NCBI RefSeq assembly: GCF_001682865.1
Contig: NZ_MAQX01000001.1
Coordinates: forward strand, 310,001-374,000
DNA length: 64,000 bases
Direction of reading: 5' to 3'
Source of the DNA: Bacillus sp. FJAT-26390
GTDB lineage: Bacteria; Bacillota; Bacilli; Paenibacillales; Paenibacillaceae
How positions within the stretch are numbered: the stretch's first letter is position 1; every line of letters begins with the position of its first letter. Below the pieces are notes generated by a model that was not told the origin of the DNA, did no database searches, and worked only from the letters and a program-made list of their open reading frames with translations. Position numbers and translations under genes: made by a program. Of this stretch, positions 15,888 to 23,574 are shown piece by piece.

Positions 15888-16565
15888 ATGGCTAAAGGAA
15901 AATATAATGCACTAGAGAAACTTACGATTCTCGAAGAAGTGTCAAATGGGGAAATTGGTTTTTTAGCTGCGACTAAGAAGTATGAGATCAACAAAACAAC
16001 GTTGATGAAATGGCAGCGTCGCTACAAGCTGTATGGCTATGAAGGACTGGAGCACCGTACACATAATCGAAGTTATAGTGCAGAACTTAAGCTCCAAGCG
16101 GTGAAAGATTACCTTGAGGGTGTATGGTCTAAGTACCAGATCATCGATAAATATAAGATTGCAAGTACAACCCAGCTCTCCAACTGGATTAAGAAGTATA
16201 ATAGTCATAGCAGCTTAAAAGCCTATAAAGGGGAAACAAAAGCTATGACAAAGGGTCGCTCTACGACGTGGCAGGAACGGATAGAAATTGTCCAATATTG
16301 TATGACTAATCAGCATGACTACCAAAAGACAGCGGGACAATTTCAGGTCTCCTACCAGCAAGTATACCAATGGGTGAAGAAGTTCGAGGATCGCGGTCAG
16401 GATGCATTAAAAGATGGCCGTGGAAGAAAGAAAGCCCCGGAAGAGCTAACGGAAGCCGAACAACAGAAACTTAAGATGAAGCAGATGGAGTACGAAATGG
16501 AGCGCCTTCGGGCGGAAAATGCATTCTTAAAAAAGTTAGAGGAACTCGAAAGAAGGCGACGCTAA
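15888..16565 (+). CDS. IS3-family transposase OrfA
   Basis: 225 residues, longer than the usual OrfA (about 90-175). It contains two helix-turn-helix regions (KYEINKTTLMKWQRRY and FQVSYQQVYQWVKKFEDRGQ) and a C-terminal leucine-zipper-like coiled coil (MKQMEYEMERLRAENAFLKK), used for dimerisation. It binds the element ends. AAGGGGAG precedes the ATG. It contains the frameshift signal at 16529 near its end. Confidence 0.9.
   Translation: MAKGKYNALEKLTILEEVSNGEIGFLAATKKYEINKTTLMKWQRRYKLYGYEGLEHRTHNRSYSAELKLQAVKDYLEGVWSKYQIIDKYKIASTTQLSNWIKKYNSHSSLKAYKGETKAMTKGRSTTWQERIEIVQYCMTNQHDYQKTAGQFQVSYQQVYQWVKKFEDRGQDALKDGRGRKKAPEELTEAEQQKLKMKQMEYEMERLRAENAFLKKLEELERRRR
16529..16535 (+). promoter_or_regulatory. 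Programmed -1 frameshift site A AAA AAG
   Basis: The heptamer AAAAAAG is in the phase required for simultaneous slippage (A AAA AAG relative to OrfA codons). After a -1 slip the frame is open through VRGTRKKATLSQV into OrfB, so a full OrfAB transposase can be made. Confidence 0.8.
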
Positions 16566-16624
16566 GTCAAGTAAGACAGGAGACAACCTACCTTGCTATT
16601 CAAGCGCTTCAACAGGAGGCATCA

Positions 16625-17443
16625 ATGTGTATTCAGCTTCTCTGTGAAGTTGCTGGAATTGCACGCTCAAGCTATTACAAGTGGTTAAATCGCACACCTA
16701 GTTCTCGTGAATTAGAGAATGAACAGTTGATATCGTTGATGATAAACATCTATGAGAAAGTAGAACGTACCTTTGGATACCGTCAATTAACCTTACATGT
16801 GCGTAAACAAACTGGGAAAAAGCTCAACCATAAGCGTATATACCGGCTAATGAAACTAAAAGGTATGCAGTCCGTCATCCGCAGGAAGAAAACGAAATAT
16901 GTACGCTCCACTCCACAGCAAGTGGCTGAAAACCTGTTAAACCGTGAATTTCAAGCCACTGAACCAAATGAGAAGTGGGTGACGGATGTGACCGAATTCA
17001 AATATGGACATGGTCAGAAAGCGTATTTGAGCGCTATTCTAGATCTCCATGATAAAGCCGTCGTCTCCTATGTATTGGGGCATTCAAATAACAATCCGCT
17101 AGTATTCCAGACTTTAAAGCAAGCCCTACAAGCAGCTCCAGGAAGCAAACCCATGCTTCACAGCGATCGTGGATTTCAATACACCTCACTGGACTTCAAG
17201 AAGTTATTGGACCAAAACGAGTTGTCTCAGAGCATGTCCCGAGTTGGTCGTTGCATCGATAACGGACCAATGGAATCTTTCTGGGGAACTCTAAAATGTG
17301 AGAAGTATTATTTACACACGTACGAAACCTTTGCGGACCTTAAGAGAGACATCGAAGCCTACATCTATTTTTACAATAACGAACGATTACAAGCAAAATT
17401 AAACGGCCTCAGTCCTATGGAATTCAGGAGTAAGGCCGCTTAA
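16625..17443 (+). CDS. IS3-family transposase OrfB (DDE integrase core)
   Basis: 272 residues counted from an ATG with AGGAGG 5 bases upstream; the frame extends upstream to 16535 for the OrfAB fusion. It has an HTH_21-like segment followed by an rve integrase core. The catalytic triad is visible as WVTDVTEF (D), LHSDRGFQYT (D) and NGPMESFWGTLKCE (E). Intact, no internal stops, so probably functional. Confidence 0.93.
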   Translation: MCIQLLCEVAGIARSSYYKWLNRTPSSRELENEQLISLMINIYEKVERTFGYRQLTLHVRKQTGKKLNHKRIYRLMKLKGMQSVIRRKKTKYVRSTPQQVAENLLNREFQATEPNEKWVTDVTEFKYGHGQKAYLSAILDLHDKAVVSYVLGHSNNNPLVFQTLKQALQAAPGSKPMLHSDRGFQYTSLDFKKLLDQNELSQSMSRVGRCIDNGPMESFWGTLKCEKYYLHTYETFADLKRDIEAYIYFYNNERLQAKLNGLSPMEFRSKAA

Positions 17444-17449
17444 CTGTTT

Positions 17450-17487
17450 TTATTATTTGTACTGTCTACTTGACGGGGTGCTGTTCA
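17450..17487. repeat. IS right terminal inverted repeat
   Basis: Partner of the left repeat; ends TGCTGTTCA immediately before the GTT target duplication. Confidence 0.75.
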
Positions 17488-17552
17488 GTTCTAGGCTGCT
17501 CTTCTTTCTGATAACATAAAGAAAAACAAGCCTGTCGTGGAGGCGCTATTCG

Positions 17553-18122
17553 ATGCTTAATCTTACCGATCAAGAACTGATGCAGCTCATTAAAAGCGGT
17601 AAAAATAAAGCACTTTCCGTTCTTTATGACCGATATGGTGCTTTGGTCTATTCCTTTGCCATTAAGGCGGTACGGGATGAGCCAACTGCAAGAGATATTT
17701 CACAGGCGGTATTTATGCGCTTATGGACAACGGGATCGGATTACGACCCAGATAAAGGACGTTTTACGAGCTGGCTCCTAACGATAACCCGCAATATAAC
17801 GATGGATCATCTTCGCAAGCAAAGAAGAGATGCCTCAGGTATAGTTCAAATAACGGAGGAACGTTTCAATGCATTGCCTGATCAACTAGGCTTGTCTCCA
17901 GAGGAGCATGTCGTCAGGCATTCCTTAAGGGAGCAAATTCAACAGGCATGCAAGCATTTATCGAATTCGCAGCGAACGCTGGTCGAGCATTTTTATTGGC
18001 AGGGGTACAGCTTGGCTGAACTGGCGCAGCTGTATGACCAGCCTCTCGGGACGGTCAAGAACAGACTGCATCAAACGTTAAAAATATTGCGTAGGCATCT
18101 TGCAGCAAAGGGGGATCTTTAA
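17553..18122 (+). CDS. ECF-type RNA polymerase sigma factor (SigK-like)
   Basis: 189 residues. It has a sigma-70 region 2 (about 20-90: LYDRYGALVYSFAIK, FTSWLLTITRNITMDHLRK) and region 4 (about 125-182: LSNSQRTLVEHFYWQGYSLA, GTVKNRLHQTLKILRR). TGGAGG lies 9 bases before the ATG. It is directly followed by a membrane anti-sigma factor, with no intervening base after the stop. The fold matches sigma factors paired with RskA-type regulators. The natural regulon may include the cupredoxin genes upstream, from which it is now separated by the insertion sequence. Confidence 0.9.
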   Translation: MLNLTDQELMQLIKSGKNKALSVLYDRYGALVYSFAIKAVRDEPTARDISQAVFMRLWTTGSDYDPDKGRFTSWLLTITRNITMDHLRKQRRDASGIVQITEERFNALPDQLGLSPEEHVVRHSLREQIQQACKHLSNSQRTLVEHFYWQGYSLAELAQLYDQPLGTVKNRLHQTLKILRRHLAAKGDL

Positions 18123-18884
18123 ATGAATGACGGCTTTTACGGCATCGATTGCGATTTCATACTCGATTATCTTTCTGGTTCTTGCTCCGAAGAGGAAAAG
18201 GAAGCATTCGAACGTCATTTGACTTATTGTGATTCTTGCAAGCAAGAGCTCGCCGAACTGCAAATCGTATGGGAGGAGCTTCCCCTAGATATGGAACGAA
18301 TTGAGCCTCCGAAGGATTTAAAGGAGCAGATCATGGCGGCAGCCAAAGCGTCGCCTAAGCGCCCTATAGCATCGAATAAATGGAAGCTATGGAAGACCGT
18401 AATGGCGATGGCTGCGGCAGCGCTGATTTTTGTAAGCGGCTCGCTATGGGGAAAACCTTTATTCAACGGAAAGGATACGCGATTGCAGACGATCGAGAAT
18501 GCCTTATTTGCTCCCGCCTCCGAAATCGTGCAAATTAATATGCTGAAGGCGGAACCGAGCGAGAGGGAGCATGCGTATGGGATCGCGTGTATTGTTGACA
18601 ATGGGAAGAGCAAACAATTTGTTGTGTATGTGTTCGGTGCCGAGCCAACCAAAAATGAGGAGGCTTACCAGGTTTGGCTTCTCCAAGACGGCAAACGCAC
18701 GAGCGCAGGCACGTTCCGAGTTGATGAGAAAGGAGTCGGTCTGCTCGCGATGGCGATAGAATCAGAAAAATTAACCTATGATAGCATCGGCATCACATTG
18801 GAGCCTGACGAGAAGGGCGATCAGCCGCGCGGGACTAAAGCTTTTGGGACACAAGCCGGTCCCTATTCGGTAAATACACTATAG
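18123..18884 (+). CDS. Membrane anti-sigma factor (zinc finger + RskA domain)
   Basis: 253 residues. The N-terminal anti-sigma zinc finger has the H-x3-C-x2-C motif (RHLTYCDSCKQEL, about 40-50). One transmembrane helix follows (about 90-110, TVMAMAAAALIFVSGSLWG), then an extracytoplasmic RskA/anti-sigma-K domain (about 130-250: AYQVWLLQDGKRTSAGTF and SIGITLEPDEKG). It should hold the sigma factor inactive at the membrane and release it on an external signal by proteolysis. AGGGGG precedes the start, which is immediately after the sigma stop codon. Confidence 0.9.
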   Translation: MNDGFYGIDCDFILDYLSGSCSEEEKEAFERHLTYCDSCKQELAELQIVWEELPLDMERIEPPKDLKEQIMAAAKASPKRPIASNKWKLWKTVMAMAAAALIFVSGSLWGKPLFNGKDTRLQTIENALFAPASEIVQINMLKAEPSEREHAYGIACIVDNGKSKQFVVYVFGAEPTKNEEAYQVWLLQDGKRTSAGTFRVDEKGVGLLAMAIESEKLTYDSIGITLEPDEKGDQPRGTKAFGTQAGPYSVNTL

Positions 18885-18897
18885 CGATAAATCGAAG

Positions 18898-18924
18898 CCG
18901 CCTTGGATCAAGGCGGTTTTGTTT
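18898..18924 (+). terminator. Terminator after the anti-sigma gene
   Basis: The stem CCGCCTTG / CAAGGCGG with a GAT loop is followed by TTTTGTTTG. Confidence 0.85.
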
Positions 18925-19034
18925 GTGCCGAGGGATATGAAACTATTATTCTATAAAACAATCAATTGTCTAGTTACGAATGATAGATTCTCTACATATG
19001 TTGTAAGTAGCTTCTAAGAGGAGGTAATACGCAT

Positions 19035-19385
19035 ATGCCAAAAGGAAAGAAAAGCGCACAAGGAAAGTCATTAGGAAACCGTACAGGTGGTAACCGTACT
19101 GGGGGCAACCGTACTGGGGGCAACCGTACTGGGGGTAACCGTACAGGAGGCAACCGTACAGGAGGCAACCGTACAGGAGGCAACCGTACTGGGGGCAACC
19201 GTACAGGAGGCAACCGTACTGGGGGCAACCGTACAGGAGGCAACCGTACAAGAGGCAACCGTACAGGAGGTAATCGTACTGGCGGTAATCGCTCAGGCGG
19301 GAACCGCAGCGGACATCGATCAGGTGGAAGAGGACCTGGCATTCGCCCTCTAAATCAAGCGGATTCCGTGCAAGAAACACAATAA
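19035..19385 (+). CDS. Low-complexity (GGNRT)n repeat protein
   Basis: 116 residues, beginning MPKGKKSAQGKSLGNRT and ending RPLNQADSVQETQ. The middle consists of 16 copies of a five-residue unit G-G-N-R-T, the last two with Ser for Thr. GAGGAGG lies about 8 bases before the ATG, which selects this frame out of several open frames. The protein is very basic, flexible and has no hydrophobic segment. Spore coat or exosporium proteins of Bacillales often have such repeats, but no function is proven. Each unit contains N-R-T/S, an N-glycosylation-type sequon. Copy-number change would keep the frame. Confidence 0.7.
   Translation: MPKGKKSAQGKSLGNRTGGNRTGGNRTGGNRTGGNRTGGNRTGGNRTGGNRTGGNRTGGNRTGGNRTGGNRTRGNRTGGNRTGGNRSGGNRSGHRSGGRGPGIRPLNQADSVQETQ
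19076..19315 (+). repeat. 15-bp tandem repeat, 16 units
   Basis: The unit is (C/T)AACCGTAC(A/T)GG(A/G)GG. Two main variants, CAACCGTACAGGAGG and CAACCGTACTGGGGG, alternate irregularly along the array; the last three units are diverged. This mosaic pattern suggests repeated unequal recombination. Confidence 0.9.
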
Positions 19386-19393
19386 CGGCATGC

Positions 19394-19435
19394 AAAAAGC
19401 AGCTTGTTCCTCTTTGGAGGATCAAGCTGCTTTTT
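19394..19435. terminator. Bidirectional terminator
   Basis: A long stem AAAAAGCAGCTTG / CAAGCTGCTTTTT with an inner stem TCCTC / GGAGGA lies between the repeat protein and the convergent reductase gene. Confidence 0.85.
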
Positions 19436-19456
19436 CATCGTTACAGCAAAGTAATC

Positions 19457-20314
19457 TTAGCCCTTTCCCTTACGGGTCATTTCCGCTAGGTCATCCCACT
19501 GCTTGCTCGTAACCTCAGATAAGCTGTTGAATTGCCCTGCGCCTTGCAGCCATTCGCCGCCGTCAATCGTTACAACTTCGCCGTTCATATAGGATGCAAA
19601 GTCTGAAATGAGAAAAGCGGCCAGATTAGCAAGCTCCTCTTTGTTTCCCACCCTCTTTAAGGGGACGCGGCCGATCATTTTCTCTTCCAGCTCAGGTGTA
19701 GGGGCGAGGCGTGACCATGCGCCCTCAGTGGGGAAAGGTCCTGGCGCGATAGCAACTTGACGGATTCCGTAGGGTGCCCATTCCACTGCAAGTGACCTCG
19801 TTAACGCAAGTACGCCAGCTTTCGCTGCTGCGGACGGTACGACATAACCCGAGCCCGTAGAGGCATAGGTCGTAACGATGTTCAGCATCGTGCCGCCTTT
19901 TCCTTGCTCAATCCACCGTTTTCCTACTTCCAGCGTCGTATAAAAGGTGCCGTGCAGCACGATATTCAAGACTGCGTCTACCGCTTTTGGCGAGAGCCGC
20001 TCCGTAGGGCTAATAAAATTGCCGGCAGCATTGTTAACCAATATATCCACATGCCCAAAATGGTTCTCTACTGCCGTTATCAGTTCGCTTACTTGAGCGG
20101 GGTCGCGTACATCACAGCATTTGTAAAATACGGCGCTGGTCGCAGAGCTCATCTCTTCGGCTGCTTTGGCAAGCACAGCCTCCCGCCGACTGGCAATCGC
20201 GAGATTCGCGCCAAGCGAAATAAACCGCTCGCCCATGGCCCGGCCAAGCCCTGTCGCTCCGCCAGTTATGAGTACGACCTTGCTTTTTAATAGATCAGTG
20301 GAAAAAGGCTCCAT
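19457..20314 (-). CDS. fadH: 2,4-dienoyl-CoA reductase (DECR-type SDR)
   Basis: 285-residue short-chain dehydrogenase that reduces 2,4-dienoyl-CoA with NADPH in breakdown of unsaturated fatty acids. It has the Rossmann motif TGGATGLGRAMG, NNAAGNF, and the DECR-specific segment TGSGYVVPSAAAKAGVLALT, in which the usual YxxxK is SxxxK as in mitochondrial DECR. The tail IAPGPFPTEGAWSRL and MIGRVPLKR also match that group. The symbol follows the Bacillus FadH (YkuF). The gene stands alone, on the minus strand. Confidence 0.82.
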   Translation of the reverse strand: MEPFSTDLLKSKVVLITGGATGLGRAMGERFISLGANLAIASRREAVLAKAAEEMSSATSAVFYKCCDVRDPAQVSELITAVENHFGHVDILVNNAAGNFISPTERLSPKAVDAVLNIVLHGTFYTTLEVGKRWIEQGKGGTMLNIVTTYASTGSGYVVPSAAAKAGVLALTRSLAVEWAPYGIRQVAIAPGPFPTEGAWSRLAPTPELEEKMIGRVPLKRVGNKEELANLAAFLISDFASYMNGEVVTIDGGEWLQGAGQFNSLSEVTSKQWDDLAEMTRKGKG

Positions 20315-20450
20315 ACGCTCACTCTCCTCTGAATCAACATCGCTTTATTTCTTTAATCATATCAGCAATAGCTGATCGTTATGCCCGTACGCGATGTGAG
20401 GACGGATATTTTCAGATAGGAGCTGCGATGAAACCCGTCAACAAGCTGTT

Positions 20451-21458
20451 TTAAGCCATATACCTTCCAATAAAGCCGGTTACCTTTTGCTCATAGGTTT
20501 GTTTGTCGGTGGCGTAAGCCATGCCGTGGCCCGCATCGGCAACGATATAAATTTCCTTCTCCGCTGTGCAAGCTTCGTACAATTTCCACACCATTTCGGT
20601 TGGCACAAACGTATCCTCGGCGCCATGAATAAAAAGCATAGGCAGCTTGTTCTTCTTCAGTTGGGACAAAGCCGATGCCTCATTAAAATGATAGCCGGCT
20701 TTTAATCGGGTCAACAAGCTCGTTGCCGGCAAAATGGGGAAGGCGGGCAGCTTGTAGATTCGCTTCAGCTGGTACAGGAGCTGATCATGGACGGAGGTGT
20801 AGCCGCAATCCTCTACAATGGCTTTGACTTGTTTAGGAACGTCCTCGCCGCTTACCATCATAACGGTCGCTCCTCCCATGGAAATGCCGTGCAGAACGAT
20901 CTGCGCACGATCGCCAACAACCTCTGCGACCTTGCGAATCCAAAGCAGGTAATCCTTCCGATCGGGCCAGCCGAAGCCGATATAATCGCCTTCGCTGCCG
21001 CCATGTCCCCGGTCATCCGGCATGAGCACATGGTAACCAAGCTTCTCATAATATAATTTGGCGATGCTGCCCATCTCTTTTCCTTGCGAGGAATAACCAT
21101 GGGCGAGTATGACAGCCCGAGTGGTTGGCGCTTTAGCCGCAAGGTAATAGCCGACGAGTGCCAAGCCGTCATCTGATTTCAAATGCCACGTCTCGTACTC
21201 TTGGCTCTCCACCCATTCTACCCCCATAGGTTCTACAGGCGTAGGCTGTATCTTCTCGGGGAATGCTTCGGCGATCAAATTATCCGTACTATTGCTGCCC
21301 TGAATCTGGGCTAAATCCGCGTTGTCGCTCAAAAACGCCTTGGAATTTCGTTTTATGGCAACATGATAGAAATAAAAGCTTACAGCAACCAAAATCAATA
21401 GCAGCAGTAAAATCAAGCTGCCCGTCCCAATCCATATCGGGCGGATACTCAGCGTCAT
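20451..21458 (-). CDS. Membrane-anchored alpha/beta hydrolase
   Basis: 335 residues from an ATG at 21458 with AAGGAG 9 bases upstream; the frame runs 50 codons further without a ribosome binding site. One N-terminal transmembrane helix (about 8-30, LILLLLLILVAVSFYFY) is followed by an extracytoplasmic hydrolase domain. The catalytic triad is S193 (HGISMGG), D282 (HGAEDTFVP) and H311 (DAGHGMAY); the oxyanion segment is LAHGYSSQGKEM. It belongs to the group annotated as BAAT/acyl-CoA thioester hydrolase or Hydrolase_4-like. Substrate unknown. Confidence 0.82.
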   Translation of the reverse strand: MTLSIRPIWIGTGSLILLLLLILVAVSFYFYHVAIKRNSKAFLSDNADLAQIQGSNSTDNLIAEAFPEKIQPTPVEPMGVEWVESQEYETWHLKSDDGLALVGYYLAAKAPTTRAVILAHGYSSQGKEMGSIAKLYYEKLGYHVLMPDDRGHGGSEGDYIGFGWPDRKDYLLWIRKVAEVVGDRAQIVLHGISMGGATVMMVSGEDVPKQVKAIVEDCGYTSVHDQLLYQLKRIYKLPAFPILPATSLLTRLKAGYHFNEASALSQLKKNKLPMLFIHGAEDTFVPTEMVWKLYEACTAEKEIYIVADAGHGMAYATDKQTYEQKVTGFIGRYMA

Positions 21459-21787
21459 AGCGTTTAACTCCTTAGGGTTATTCTGGAAAGCGGTACAGCT
21501 ATTATTAAAAATAGCAGGCTTGCTGCTGTGATGCAATGATATGCCGGCCAATGGAATAGGTATGGCTGCTCGGAACCTATGGAAATAAGGCTTAACCCGG
21601 AAAGTCAAAACCTAAGCGAGCATGAAAGGGAGGCCGCGTAAGTGATCTCCTTGTTTAATAGATGAATCATTTCTATAACAGATCCTAAATTTTCAAATTC
21701 TTATTATTTTTTTAACAGACGGTTGATAAATAACGAGTAACATTCAAGGTGGATTAAAAATAGAATTCTCATGGAGGGTATACCAGA
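21459..21787. other. Intergenic region before the alkaline phosphatase gene
   Basis: 329 bases between divergent genes. I see no gene or hairpin. Two separated TATAACA / TTTAACA hexamer-like elements at about 21673 and 21711 resemble half-sites of a PhoP box, but they lack the regular 11-bp spacing, so no Pho box is claimed. Confidence 0.3.
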
Positions 21788-23506
21788 ATGAACAAATCAA
21801 TGAAGGGTTTACTGGCTACAGGGCTTTCACTTGCAGTGATCTCAACCAGCTCGCTGCTGATGGCTGCTGATTCGCAAAAGTCGCAGGTGAAGAAATCAGA
21901 CTCCAAAAATATCATCGTACTGATCGGCGATGGCATGGGTCCTGCACAAGTATCCGCAGCTAGACTGTATTCAAAATCTGTACTTGGTAAACCACATCTT
22001 ACATTGGATTCCTATTATGTTGGACAGGCGACTACATATGCGGATAAAGGCGAGGATGGCGACAAAATCGTATCCGGTGCTATTACGGATTCAGCGTCTG
22101 CAGGTACAGCCTTCGCAACGGGAAATAAAACATATAATGCAGCTATTAGCGTATCAAACGAAGATGTTTCCAAGCCTTACGCATCTGTAATCGAAGCGGC
22201 TGAGATGAACGGCAAAGCGACAGGTCTTGTTACGACAGCGCGGATTACACATGCTACACCAGCCGTATTCGGAGCGCATGTTCGCAGCAGAGACAATGAA
22301 AGCGCGATTGCATCACAATATTTGGACAGCGGCATTGATGTGCTCTTCGGCGGCGGCGAGCAGTTTTTCCTCAGCAAAGACGAGAAGGGAAAACGTGCGG
22401 ACAAAAGCATCATCAAGGATTTTACGGCAAAAGGCTATAAAGTAGTAAAAGACAACAAGTCGCTTAATGCTTTGACTTCAAAAAATCAAAAGGCAGTGGG
22501 ACTATTTGGTTCCTCACATGTTGCTTATGTGCCAGACCGTACAGAGAGCACGCCTAACCTTGCCAATATGACGAAAAAAGCGTTGGAAATTTTGTCGGCG
22601 GACAAAGACGGTTTTGCCATTATGATCGAGGGCGGCCGAATTGACCATGCCAGCCATGCAAACGACTTCCCAACGACGATTCAAGAAATGCTGGATTTTG
22701 ATGCAGCCGTTAAAGTCGCGATGGAATTTGCTAAAAAAGACGGCAACACTTCCGTTGTGGTTACTGCTGACCATGAGACAGGCGGACTTTCGCTCTCCCG
22801 CGATAACATTTATGAATTAAACATCGACTTGTGGAACAAGCAAAAGCATTCCTCTGAGTTTTTAATCAATGCTTTGAAAGATGCGAAAACGATCGACGAC
22901 ATCAAAAAAATCGTAAGCACGAACACGTGGATCAACGATTTGTCCGATGAAGAAGCGCAGCAAATCTTGGACGGAGACGGTTCTTCATACGGCAGAGAAG
23001 GCGGCTATAACGCGGTCATCTCGAAGCGGGTTCTGGTCGGCTGGTCTGGTCATGGACATTCCGGCGTTGATGTAGGCGTATGGGCATATGGACCGATCGC
23101 GAGCCAAGTGAAAGGCCAAATCGACAATACACAGATCGCTTTAGCTTCAGCAAAAGTAATCGGCGTAGATTTGAAAAAAGCGACAGCATCGCTGCAATCG
23201 AAGCATCTGTATCCGAAGTTCAAAGTGAACCGCGACGGCGTCGTTTTGTACCCTGCCGAAGCGTTGGCGAAAGCGCTTGGCGGTACTTATAAATCAGGTA
23301 ATGGCCCTAGCACGCTGACTAAAGGCAAAAATACAATTGAAATCAATAAAACGAGCTTAGCTGTAAAAGTAAACGGCAAAGCTGCTGCTTACAAAGCGGA
23401 TCTGGATAACGGCAAGTTTTATCTTCCGCTTGAAGCATTTAACAGCTTGACTGGAACGAAGATGACTTGGGACAGCTTGTCCGAGCGCATCGTTCTAAAG
23501 AAATAA
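21788..23506 (+). CDS. Secreted alkaline phosphatase with C-terminal copper-amine-oxidase-like domain
   Basis: 572-residue exported phosphomonoesterase. Signal peptide 1-27. The alkaline phosphatase domain (about 38-460) has the first metal site IVLIGDGMGPAQ, the nucleophile S102 in TDSASAGTAFATG, MIEGGRIDHASH and VVVTADHETGG, and a final metal-binding His in GWSGHGHSGVDV. A C-terminal stalk (about 480-572: NRDGVVLYPAEALAKALGGT, KFYLPLEAFNSLTGTKMTW) resembles the Cu_amine_oxidN1 module common in Paenibacillus surface proteins. TGGAGGG lies before the ATG. It scavenges phosphate outside the cell. Confidence 0.92.
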   Translation: MNKSMKGLLATGLSLAVISTSSLLMAADSQKSQVKKSDSKNIIVLIGDGMGPAQVSAARLYSKSVLGKPHLTLDSYYVGQATTYADKGEDGDKIVSGAITDSASAGTAFATGNKTYNAAISVSNEDVSKPYASVIEAAEMNGKATGLVTTARITHATPAVFGAHVRSRDNESAIASQYLDSGIDVLFGGGEQFFLSKDEKGKRADKSIIKDFTAKGYKVVKDNKSLNALTSKNQKAVGLFGSSHVAYVPDRTESTPNLANMTKKALEILSADKDGFAIMIEGGRIDHASHANDFPTTIQEMLDFDAAVKVAMEFAKKDGNTSVVVTADHETGGLSLSRDNIYELNIDLWNKQKHSSEFLINALKDAKTIDDIKKIVSTNTWINDLSDEEAQQILDGDGSSYGREGGYNAVISKRVLVGWSGHGHSGVDVGVWAYGPIASQVKGQIDNTQIALASAKVIGVDLKKATASLQSKHLYPKFKVNRDGVVLYPAEALAKALGGTYKSGNGPSTLTKGKNTIEINKTSLAVKVNGKAAAYKADLDNGKFYLPLEAFNSLTGTKMTWDSLSERIVLKK

Positions 23507-23525
23507 GCGGTTCTTAATAACAATG

Positions 23526-23556
23526 AAAACAGGGGAAATCCGTTTCCCCTGTTTTT
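23526..23556 (+). terminator. Terminator of the alkaline phosphatase gene
   Basis: A perfect 13-bp stem AAAACAGGGGAAA / TTTCCCCTGTTTT with a TCCG loop and a T tail. Confidence 0.9.
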
Positions 23557-23574
23557 CCATTAGGAGTGAGATGA

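Larger units (their letters stand above)
15821..17487 (+). mobile_element. IS3-family (IS150-like) insertion sequence, 1667 bp, apparently complete
   Basis: Imperfect terminal inverted repeats begin TGATATGCTCCCC on the left and, read inward from the right, TGAACAGCACCCC. Both continue with AGTAGACAG and AAATAATAAAA, giving about 35-40 bp of similarity. Both ends start TG and end CA. A 3-bp direct repeat GTT flanks the element (15818-15820 and 17488-17490), the usual size for this family. Two overlapping-phase genes with a slippery site are intact, so the element may be active. It is a little longer than most IS150 members because OrfA is long. Confidence 0.9.
15807..17510 (+). terminator. 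Cupredoxin-operon terminator, split by an IS element
   Basis: The left stem GAGGAGCAGC (15807-15816) and right stem GCTGCTCTTC (17495-17504, one G-U pair) would form a 10-bp hairpin with loop TGTTCTAG and a T-rich tail if the element 15821-17487 and one GTT copy were removed. The insertion point is in the loop. Function as a terminator is now presumably lost or replaced by element sequence. Confidence 0.75.

Noticed and set aside
19087..19353. Plus-strand frame rich in V-Q-E-A-T over the same repeat
   Set aside because: Begins with no ribosome binding site inside the array; a by-product of the repeat.
18970..19425. Long minus-strand frames opposite the tandem repeat (Leu/Pro- and Tyr/Cys-rich)
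   Set aside because: A 15-bp repeat without stops keeps several frames open. Only the plus frame from 19035 has a ribosome binding site and non-repeat ends.
20451..21608. 50-residue N-terminal extension of the alpha/beta hydrolase
   Set aside because: The ATG at 21458 has AAGGAG and starts right before the membrane anchor; the extension has no family pattern.
21459..21787. PhoP box before the alkaline phosphatase gene
   Set aside because: Two TTAACA-like hexamers occur but not in the required direct-repeat spacing.
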